In this document: piece after piece, positions 11,501-23,500 of the stretch
Layout of the letters: each line of letters opens with the position of its first letter
Numbering within the stretch: position 1 is the stretch's first letter
Assembly (NCBI GenBank): GCA_032622095.1
Contig: CP136061.1
Location: 88,034,983 to 88,098,982 of the forward strand
Origin: Siphonodentalium dalli
Lineage: Eukaryota > Mollusca > Scaphopoda > Gadilida > Siphonodentaliidae
Reading direction: 5' to 3'
Length of the DNA: 64,000 nt
The notes under the pieces: generated by a model
What the model saw: the letters and a program-made list of their open reading frames with translations, nothing else
What the model was told of the DNA's origin: nothing
The model's database searches: none
Program-made: the position numbers and the translations under genes

Positions 11501-14500
11501 ATAGTTGAGTTTGACAATGCATGGGAAAATTGTCAATGTGTCACGTAACTTTAAAGATGGATTATCTCTTTAAATAATTTTTTTTAACTAGTTGCGTGGG
11601 TATAAAATAATAGATATGAACTGAAGTCCTATGTCCGGAAAAGCTTCTATCAATTAATATTGATTTTATTTCGAATATTAAATCGGGCCCATTTATGTTA
11701 CTATTTTTAGAACCGACCATTCGGATGAGACCGTATTGCGATATAGAGCGATAATGAGTATAATTAACGTTTATTTGTGACAAAATTGCACAATATAATT
11801 TCTGGTCTCTGTTAACAGTAACCAATATTGTTCGTTAGCTGAACAAACACACCTTTTTAGACCAGAAAATATTCGAAATAAAATTAATATTAATCGATAG
11901 AAGCATTTCCGGACAGGAGTCTTCGATCCAGATCTAATATTTTATACCCCGGTAACTATATAATACATGTTTACAAAGAGATAATCCACCTTTAATAGAT
12001 GGTGATAACTTTACTCTATCTGTTTACTGGTTTCCATGGTAATAACCTTACTCTCTATTTACTGGTTTCCATGGTAACTTCAATAGATGGTGATATCCTT
12101 ACTCTCTGTTTACTGGTTTCCATGGTAACTTCAATAGATGGTGATAATCTTACTCTATCTGTTTACTGGTTTCCATGGTAAATTCAATAGATGGTTATAA
12201 CCTTACTATCTGTTTACTGGTTTCCATGGTAACTTCAATAGATGGTGAAAACCTTACTCTCTGTTTACTAGTCTGGTTTCCATGGTGATTTCTCTTTTCA
12301 GACTGCGATACATTGTCATAACCTTACTACATCTTCTTGCCTTTGTTGAGTATCCCTCATCTCTGACGTGGACATCTGACTCACGCTATCGTGGAGAGAG
12401 AATAAATTTGCCATGTGGCGTAACGGAGAGCATAGAGATAGTGCTGCTGCTGTTACTTACTGCAGACACATGTGTAAAGGTATTCATCAATTAGTCTTGG
12501 TATTCATCAATTAGTCTTGGTATTCATCAATTAGTCTCGGTATTCATCAATTAGTCTCGGCATTCATCAATTAGTCTCAGTATTCATCAATTAGTCTCGG
12601 TTAGTGCTGAAACGGTTGACCTATTTTTGTAGCCGGTTAACCGCGACGTGTAACCGGATCATAACCGGATATCCGCTATTTTCAACCTATGATTTTACAG
12701 CCATTATTTACACCATAATATGTACCAATATATCATCATAATTTGATTTATTAACTGCATGGCGAACTCATGTAATGTTTACACAGACATGGCTTGTATT
12801 AAACGAATGTAAATCACCAAACACGAACGGTAATAAGCCATGTGTTGACAACTTGACAGGTGACACAGTCAACTAAAACATGCAGTGTTTATAAATAGAC
12901 GCGTCATGCTTGACCTGTTTGTATTGCAGTCGCAACTGCTGCCCGACTTTTTGTCGTTCTCGTTTGGGAAGAATATTGTGTGACCTATATATATTTTCGT
13001 ACATGCAAATCGCGGAAGTTTTTTATTGTCAGTATAGCGATTGCGTGACTGGGCGAATATTAGGTCATGCGACTCAGGTATTCTTCAGCCATTTGAGATG
13101 CATAGGATGACCAACGGCAGATAAACACAATTATGAAGTTTCATGAACTATGTAGTTAACAAATGCAACCTGCTGAAAACGGTGTTTTCTGTTAGAACAC
13201 AATCAAATGCTGAGAATTAATCATTGGGACGCAAACATGTCCAACTGCATGGCAACACCACTTCGATGCGAGTTCATTGGAACTTCGTCCAATGAGATTA
13301 CTCAAACTCAGTAATGTTAGAAGATAAAACCATGCGTACGTAAATAGGATTAACTCTACAGATTTTGCATTCTGCGAATTTCTTTTTGTTATCGGAAATG
13401 CGCCCAGACATCTGATTTATGCATTTCTTGAGTATCCATGATACCGTTCTACATGTAGTGAGTCGTAGCATAGATGTCAAATGACCAGGCCGTATATACT
13501 CCATTGAAAACGATTGCATTGATCTTTGCCGACGGACTCAGTGGAGACATTGCACATTGTTTTACTGGACATCGGAACATCAAAGATGACGGCATGCATC
13601 TTCGATGTTTAGCCGACAAAGCCAGACTACTGGTATGTAACTTGTCATTTATGGAAGACTTTTTTTTATCTCGCACCAGATTTTGACTTTTAATACACGT
13701 AATTTCGACTATACTCCTCAGAGTGATAAAGATTGTAGCAAAATTGATAAAGTACACGTTGTTTAAAACCTACTGTTATCAGTCTCGTGCTGATTAAGAG
13801 CATACTCTCAGGTGCCAAATAAACGTGCCGGCACGTTTATTAATTTGGAGCAAAAATACACACAATCACGCTTATTGTGACCCATCACGTTTATTATTTG
13901 TGGGGGTAAATCCATCACATAATGTGACATTTATTCTTTTTTGGGTGATAAACAAACGAATATAACAATGGAACGAATCATGAGTGCGCTAATTTCAATA
14001 CTAGAAGTTACAAACCACTAAATAGAACTGTTTTTGGTTGGCTGAGATGCGACATCGCTTCGATATAAAACCTATTTTGAGAGTCACGGTTCGCCAAATC
14101 TTTTACTTCGTCTACTTTCGGTTTGTGATAAAGCGCAAAACGTGAACTGGGTAGAAAAGCTGATTAATTAGAGTACAAACACGACTTGTTGACCAATGAG
14201 GAACGTCGTCTCCGAAAATCTCAGTCAATGTCACGAGATTGACAGTTAAATGGGAGGGGCTTTATATTAATAACTCATGTCAAGTTGTCAACTTTATAAC
14301 GGGAATTGGGGGAGATTCATTGTCTGTTGACAAATTTATTCCGAGAAGTTTAACAATTGCTCAGCAACCCACACGGGCCAGTGCACAGAGTGCAGTATCC
14401 AGTGTTGATGTGACACGGGGAAAGACATACATGTAGATTGATATGATATAGGTTGATACTACAGCAGCCGCGTCTCTATGGTTAACAGTGAAATAAAATT

Positions 14501-17500
14501 GCAGCAATAGCAGTAAGACAGACATCAAAGGTTTGCCGCCGGTTGTAAACGACATGTCATTGACAAAGTAGGTCACTTGCTGCATGACGTGTACTATTGA
14601 AATAGGTCATTAAAATTGAGGTCACTCAGGTCAGGTCTGTGCTTTGATCAGTGGACCACTAGCGACTGATTGATCTATTTATACAATGTGTTTCAAGAAG
14701 ATGGCATCGTATTGTCCACACATGCAAATTGATACAAAGCGGTCTGCTGGCCTCATGGTTACTCTGTGATAAATAGGGAATGCTTATCATTTTTATTACT
14801 TATTGTGGGGGATTACCTTATTTTTTGTTAGATACTGATTGAACATTGATCGTTCTCGTTCATGGCGACCGGTGCTTACTTAATACCTGAATTGGTAGTA
14901 ACAATATGCTGTTTGTGTATCTAGATACCTATCATTTGAACGCCCGTATCGATGACCGTATCGTCAGTGCTGTATCGCATCGATGCATCGATGTATCGTT
15001 ACACCCCTATGTACATGTAGAATACAACAATCAACATGTAACATAATCTATGCCAACTATATATCATATGAGTAATATGTAATTGCACGCATGGTCATAC
15101 ATAATGTATGAATGGGGTAAACAAGATAGTGAAGATACATGATGCATAATACCCAAATGTCACTTCCTCCGCACAGGTATGATTCCCTGACTATATAAAT
15201 GTACACATAAGCCTTCATGGCTCGAGTTTTAAGCATACTACCATGATAAGTAAAATCCGTAACCCAGCACATTTATTGTGCACCAGCACTATTATTCTTT
15301 TTTTGGTAAAAATGTCACCCAGCACTTTTATTTGGCACCTGAGAGTAATATGTTAGTTTTTGTCGTTGGAATCGCGTGTGTGCAATACATAGCGGTTAAC
15401 CGGTTGATCGTAGTTCAACCGGTTGTCGACAGTAGCCGGTTGTCAACCGGATATCCGGATATCCATTTCAGCACTAGTCTCGGTATTCATCAATTAGTCT
15501 CGGTATTCATCAATTAGTCTTGGTATTCATCAATTAGTCTCGGTATTCATCAATTAGTCTTGGTATTCATCAATTAGCCTTTAAAAATCAAAGTGCTGTG
15601 AACTGCATATATAACTTAATTTTTGTGTGCTATCAACATGCCATGTACTCCATTGTAAATACCCTTAGTCAAAATTGTCACACTAACATCAACAAACACT
15701 TTACTATTGATGCAAACATATTTTTATTTCAATCCATACATAAATCATTAGAACATACATTGAGAACTAGAATTGGGGAATGGATATTCACATGAAACAG
15801 GTTTTGCCCATTCAATTTTTGCAGAGTTATGGCTCTTTGTGTACAAAATAAATTCATGCCAGCTTTTGATCTCTGTTATCATAGCTCACGTTTGAATTAT
15901 CTTGAGTATACTCATGTGGCAACATGAGAGGGGAGGGGGACAATACTATATAAATATTACGTGACTTGTCGTTGACTATGCCAAAACAGTGGTTCGAGCT
16001 GTGCAATATTTATTATATTTTATCGAATGTTTCCTTTCTGGGGTTTATGTGTTGCTTGTTTTAACCCTTTGAGTGCCAGGGGCCGATTTCATCGGCCCTA
16101 AACCTACAAAATAAGTCGGTTAAAGAATATAAGAATAAATTATTAAAATTGTAAAAAATTGTAAAAAAAAAAAAAAATGTTAGGCCAATGCATTCTCTTA
16201 TATATGCGAGGCGACCTATGGTCGACTCGCATATATAAGTGAATGCATTGGCACAGGGTATATGGGTTGATACAAAAATCGGACCTGGCACTCAAAGGGT
16301 TAACTGAGAAGTTTTTTTGTTTTATTTTCTAGGTTTATCTACTTGGCTGGAAACAATTGATACGACACAAATGGGAGATAGCTAACATAGCCATTCTGAC
16401 GTTTTCATTTGCCGACTGGTTAGCAACGTTAGTTTTGATTTGCACCGAGGTAATAATGTGCTATCAGAAATGTTATATATTTGCTTTCTAATCTGATGTA
16501 TCTCTATAAAGTGATGTCCTCTTGTCCATTAAGGAATAGCTTGTTTTATAGAGTCCTGATAAGGAGTTGGTATCCTTGCGGTGGCAGAATAAATGCAGGA
16601 TCCATCTCTATATACAGTGTCAGATTAAGTAATCACCATATTTGGTAAAGGGATGTCCTTCATGCCACATTTGGTTCATATTCAGCAATTCAAAGCATAG
16701 GTCGTTTGTTGAACTTATTATCTGAACGTTATCCCACCAATGAATATGAATCCTTTTGCACTTGTATTATTGTCTGTCGTCTGCTTTTGTTACCTGAACA
16801 ACCCCCACATGAATAATAGACTGTTTTTGTCTGCTTTTATAACTGAATGGGAGAATCCATTTAGTATAGAAAGGTTTAACTTCGGCTTCATGTTAGTCTC
16901 TCCTCACTTCCTCCTGATGATGCTTCACCTTAATCCATTCCTGAATACTGATGCGTGTCAGGATGTAATGATCGTCTACGATCCACTCTCTTACACAATG
17001 TTCAAATGAATAGTTGTAGTGTTATGCAGTTTATAGCATGTGATTGGTTAATATTACATTGACATCATTTATGGTTGAGTTTATCAAAATCTTATTTTTG
17101 TTATAGTTACGACCCTTCATTGGTTAATGTTTGTGAATTTTGATCGTTATAGCACAATAACTTGAACAAATATCAACTGATTTTGTTGATATGAGAGTTG
17201 CTCAACAATGTCTTGATCGAGTTTGAAAACCTACCTGCCTATTTCAAGATACAGTCCTTAACCCTGTCTATACTAAAGCATCATTGATGAGTAGTTATCC
17301 CATAAGAAATGTTCAGGTAATAAGTTATTGGATGGACTCTGCCTCGAACCGGAATCGGGTCCAAGAATGCAAGTCGGAAAGATAATAGAATGGAATCGAA
17401 ATGAGAATATGAATCTAGAATAGTGATATCTTTGTTTTATATCACCCGGTGCTTCGTATAGGCTTGTGCTATGACTCAGCTAATGAGTTTAACACGTGTT

Positions 17501-20500
17501 CCGCATAATTTATGTTAATTAGTTCTGGTCTTCATTTGACCGGTGTGCTCCACGGGACGAAGCTGCATAAATGGGTACTAATATTTTCCTTACATTCCGA
17601 TCACCAATGGGCTATATATAATCACTAGAAGGTGACCCGACTTCGTCCGGGCTTTGATCTTGAATTGTCCATTTTGAAGGCCAAGGTCAGGTGGGGTCAC
17701 GATTTGACCCGTCCAAAACACTGCCCGGACAAAAGTACCCGACAAAAGTACCTGTCGAAATCCATCCGGTTTTACCCGATTTGACCTCGAATTGATCATT
17801 TTGAAGGTCAAGGTCAGGTCGGGGTGACGACTCGACCCGCCCAAAACACTCAGTGGACAAAAGTAACCCCACGTATCAAATTTCGTCGAAATCCCATCAA
17901 AATTCGCGATTTGACCTTGAATTGACCCGATTTCAAGGTCAAGGTCACGTCGCACGGGCAAATGAATAGGCTTATGAGACTCCCCGGCCGAAAGTACCCA
18001 CACATACCAAGTTTCATCGAAATCCCGTGATATTCGGGCGTTTGACCTTGAAATGACCCGATTTCAAGGTCAAGATCACATCGCACGGGCAAATTAATAG
18101 GCCTATGTTACTTCCGGCCGAAAATACCCCCACATACCAAGTTTCATCGAAATCGGCTTGGTCGTTTTCGAGTCCATCGATTACAGACACACACACACAC
18201 ACAGACACACACACAGACAGATCTTCCAAAATATATAATAGATAATGGTATACATGTAGTAACATACATGGATTTGGGGTTCATATAATATGCTTTTATA
18301 TGTATAGATGATGCTGAATTACTATATATAATAGATTGGTATATAATATGTGGGGTGATACTGGATTATCCCACACTTGCCTATGGGAGGATGGGTGGGA
18401 CAGAAAATCGGAGACACTATTTAACACTCCAAACCTTCCGAAAACACTAAGCAACCCAATCTGGCCTGCATCCTCAGTCCGCGACTGCAATACACAACCA
18501 GGTCAACAGGTTCTGACACTCGCACAGGAGTGAAAGACAGGCATTGCAACATCAAGAGTTGAGAAGCCCCGACCGACCTTAAGTCAACCGGCTGGCATTG
18601 CACCCTCTTCCTAGCATTGAGCCTATAGTACAAGCCCGAAATATAACAGACTAAGGCAACTGGAGTCCATACAAGCACAAAATAGAACACTAAATCACAA
18701 CCATTCATAACTCAAAATAAGATATATATCAACTCACTAAACTCACAAAAGAAAACAAGGTAAGTCTTCATCGCTGGTCCAGGTTCGGAATGGGGGGGGG
18801 GCTTTGCTTCTTGCTGTAGTGGTATCCACCCCATGCACAATAGGCAAACACCTACTGTGCATGGTCATATAGTAATCTACTTACAAACTCACAACCCCAC
18901 AGACGCTCTTCATCGGAATTACAGCCTCCAAATGTTGGTTGTAGGAGAGGGCTGACAGCCAGCTCAAATCTTCCCGGGTATCATCCCAAACTCCAAACTT
19001 GCATTTTAAATCCAAGCCCATGTTTGGCACAATATTCATATCACAAACTATTTATTAGTGATTTATAAGTTTGTGAATCGGCATTATGTCTTTATACTGT
19101 GTAATTACATTAGGAAACAGATTATTCCTTAAAGAGGTAATGTGCTCTAAATCTGGCCATTTATGGGACCATCTCCTATAAAACTCAACATAATATATGC
19201 AAAAAATGAATGAATTTGAGCCATGGATGTGTGCAAAATACATTCATGTGCTCTATGAACGATGTAAACAACATGGCAATTAATTTCACATTGTGTAATA
19301 TTTTGAACTCATACATTGCTCAAATTCATTCATTTGTTGCATTTATTCTGTTGAGTACCGGTATAATAGGAGATGGTACCATAAATGGCAGGATTTAGTG
19401 TACAGTCCCCCTTTAAATTACTCTTTGTCACTCTTCTGTTTTAGGTTCTTCGCAATACTAAGGCCATTCTTTACTCTTGTGTTTTAGGTTGTTCGCCTCC
19501 CTAGAATACTAAGGCCATTCTTCACTCTTGTGTTTTAGGTTGTTCGCCTCCGGAGAATACTAAGGCCATTCTTCACTCTTGTGTTTTAGGTTGTTCGCCT
19601 CCGGAGAATACTAAGGCCATTCTTCATTCTTCATTATTCATCCCTGATGAAGAAAATTGTTAACTGTTTGAGAAGAACAGTACCAGAAGTTGCCAGGTAA
19701 ATAAACTGTTTTCTAAATGATCTCTTATTTGATGTTGGCTGCCAAAGTTATGAGCAAGTGTTTTTGTCCCCCGAAATATTTTTTGGGGGACTATTAAAAT
19801 AGCCGATGTCCATCTGTCCGTTTGGAAAGTTTCCAGATAATAACTTTATTTTGGGTCATCGGATCAAAACCAAATTTGGTATGGGAGTTTATTAGTTCAA
19901 AATACAGGTTGCCGGAGTTATGGCCCATTTTCGACTTAGAATTAGTCTGTCTGTCTGTTGGGAAAGTTTCCAGATGAGAACTTTATTTTGGGTTATCGGA
20001 TTTGAAACCAAATTTGGTATTTGAATTTTATCAGCTCAAAATACAGGTCGAGTTCATATATGGGTTCGGTCCGCTAATTTTTGCTGGAGTTATGGACCCT
20101 TTTCGACTTAGAATTTTGTTGTTTTGAGGTTTCCCGGTGATAACTTTAGATTGTGTGATCGGATCTGAACCAATTTTAGAATGTGAGGTTATCAGCTCCA
20201 AATACAGGTCAAGTTCGAATATGGGTTCGGTCAGCCCATTTTTGTCAGAGTTATGGTCCTTGTCGACTTAGAATTTGCCGATAATTCAACTGAATCTCTT
20301 GATATTTGGTACGTGGTTCAAAATTCAGAAGGCAAAGGCCAAGTTTGAATTTGATCGTTCTCCGATGATTTTTGACTGAGTTAAAAAAAGCTATCCTCAT
20401 TAAAAAGCCACCGTTTCAGTGGACATGTGGTCGGCGACCTTTTAATTTATTTAATATTACCCAATTTGCTCAAAGTTTTTTTTATTTCACTTGTACCTAA

Positions 20501-23500
20501 TCTGAACAAGCATGGAAAATTTGGTGCTGGATAGAGTGACAGACACTAATTGGTTTGTCACCATACCATACAAATGTTGTTGGGGTTACATCGTTATATT
20601 TTTATGTTATTCCTCTATTGATGCTGGGGTAACATCATTATATTTTTATGTTATTCCTCTATTGTTGCTGGGGTAACACCATTATATTTTTATGTTATTC
20701 CTCTATTGTTGTTGGGGTAAAACCATTATATTTTTATGTTATTCCTCTATTGTTGCTGGGGTAAAACCATTATATTTTTATGTTATTCCTCTACTGTTGT
20801 TGGGGTAACATCATTATATTTTTATGTTATTCCTCTATTCTTGTTGGGGTAACACCATTATATTTTTATGTTATTCCTCTATTGTTGCTGGGGTAAAACC
20901 ATTATATTTTTATGTTATTCCTCTATTGTTGCTGGGGTAAAACCATTATATTTTTATGTTATTCCTCTATTGTTGCTGGGGTAAAACCATTATATTTTTA
21001 TGTTATTCCTCTACTGTTGTTGGGGTAACATCATTATATTTTTATGTTATTCCTCTATTGTTGTTGGGGTAACATCATTATATTTTTATGTTATTCCTCT
21101 ATTGATGCTGGGGTAACATCATTATATTTTTATGTTATTCCTCTATTGTTGCTGGGGTAACACCATTATATTTTTATGTTATTCCCCTATTGTTGTTGGG
21201 GTAACATCATTATATTTTTATGTTATTCCTCTATTGTAGCTGTGGTTACCTCGTTATATTTTTATGTTATTCCTCTATTGTTGCTGGGGTAACATCATAA
21301 TATTTTCATGTCGTTCCTCAGCTGTTGTTGGGATTACATCGTTATATTTTTATGTTATTCCTCTGTTGTTGCTGGGGTAACATCGTTATATTTTCATGTC
21401 ATTCCTCTCTTTGCAGTGTGCTGTTGTTGTTGGCGTTACATCTTTATATTTTCATGTTATTTGGTATGCTGCTCTTTCCAGAACCGAAGGTAATAACCTT
21501 TTTCTATAGGCTCTATAAATTTTATTCTTTGCAGGAGGAAATGGATCAGATATTCATGAATTCCCTCATTGGATTAGAACCGTTACTGCATAAATTTTAA
21601 CATATTCTAAAAATAACAACTAATCAGTGTTAATATTTCTCAAGGCATGCACAGCAGCTGAAAAATTCATGCAAACTTCGCTATTACTAAGGACATGAAA
21701 AAATAGAAGAAAAAAAAAATTGGTCTTATTTTGATTATCAATAATCCTCTAGTGTCAAGAACAAGCCTTGAAATAGTGTGTCTGTCATTTGCAGAATGAG
21801 GTCCCCAGAGGGTGAATTTAGTGATGCTACCCCCGCATAGCGGACTAGCATCACCAAATTCACCCTCTGGGAACCTCATTCTGCTGAGGTGTAAGCAGAA
21901 TGAGGTCCCCAGAGGGTGAATTTTGTGATGCTAGCCCGCTATGCGGTAGCATCACTAAATTCACCCTCTGGGGACCTCATTCTGCAAATGACAGACACCC
22001 TATTTCAAGGCTTGGACAAGAACTGTTGTTTTTAAATATTTACAGTAACAGCGCAGTCAGTATTGTCAAAAAACACTGCAATTTGTCAAGATATATCACT
22101 ATATTATTATTGTAATAATTGCTAAAAAATTATATATTTTTCGACAGATAGATTTTTGGTCACAAATCCTCGTTTATGAATTTTTGTTTTGAGTGAAATT
22201 GATAATATATAGAGTTGGGACCATCTACATATTTTTAAGTTATATACGAAGTTTTAATATTTCTCAAATTTTAAACTTTACAGTCAGTAAGCGGAATCAC
22301 TGGGAAGAACAACTCTCTGTATCACATAATTATCATCTAAACCTGGCCTCATATTTTTTAATTAGACACACGTGTGTTATCAGCATGCGCAGTTACGTAA
22401 GTGATTAGCGGAATGATGTTGATGTCAATGTCGGAACTTTATTATTATGTTAATAAGAATATAATTATGATAATTAATTTGTGTTGGGCTATTTAGTGTT
22501 GACTGTGAGGTAAACATGTGTGGTTGAACAAGTTTGTCAACATGAAAAGACACATTTAAAATGGAACTATATTTTTTCTTGAAGGTATCTTTACTTCCTC
22601 TTTGGTTGTGATAAGGAAATCAGTATTAATTTGTTTTAACCTCATCTGCTTCGAAGTCGTTTTTCTTTGCTAAATGTGATTATGTGATAAAATGGATCTC
22701 AAATTTTTGTCCACACATCCTCGTTTATAATTTATTGTGTTGAGTTACATTGCTAATATATAGAGTTGGGACCCATCTGTATATTTTTAAGATTATATGA
22801 ATTTTTAATATTTCTCAACTTTTAAACAGTCGGTGAGCGGAAACACTGGGAAGAACAACTCTCTGTATTCTGTACCTTTATCCAACTTGACAAATAGCTC
22901 AACGAATCCCGGCTTTGTGGTAAGTTTACGCCTTAACCCTTTACCCAACAGAACGGCCCTGTGCCAATGCATTCTCTTATATATGCGAGTCGACCATAGG
23001 TCGCCTCGCATATATAAGAGAATGCATTGGCTTAATACATTAAAAATTATAAAATTGTTAAAGAATGTAAGAAAAAATGGTAAAAAGTGTTAAAAAAAAG
23101 ATTTTTTGTTAGGCCAATGCATTCTCTTATATATGCGAGGCAACCTATGGTCGACTCGCATATATAAGAGAATGCATTGGCACAGGGCATAACTGTAACT
23201 ATCACAATGTGGTCAAGGAGCCGGTTCCAATGATATCCATATTTGTATGGTTCTATTGAGACAGACCGAAGATATTTTAGGCTGTTGAAGCTTTATTTGG
23301 CCGGTTTTGGCCGGTTTGATGGGTAAAGGGATAATTACATTCTCTTCTTGACAAATCTTGTTCCTGATTGGCTGAGTGTTTGAGTTATGACAACAATGAA
23401 ACAGTTTTGATATTTTAATCACAATACAATTTTGCACATATTATGATTAACTTCTGTAGTTGAATTTAAACTATAATTATTGGCAAAGAAAATTGTGTGC

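Noticed and set aside
13449-13757. 102-codon minus-strand ORF as a hAT transposase remnant
   Set aside because: It lies in F2, but no zinc finger or catalytic-domain motif was recognisable.
17590-18265. Overlapping minus-strand ORFs of 61-137 codons with similar peptides
   Set aside because: They repeat one phrase because the DNA is a tandem 150-bp repeat ending in a CA microsatellite; no homologous family was recognised.
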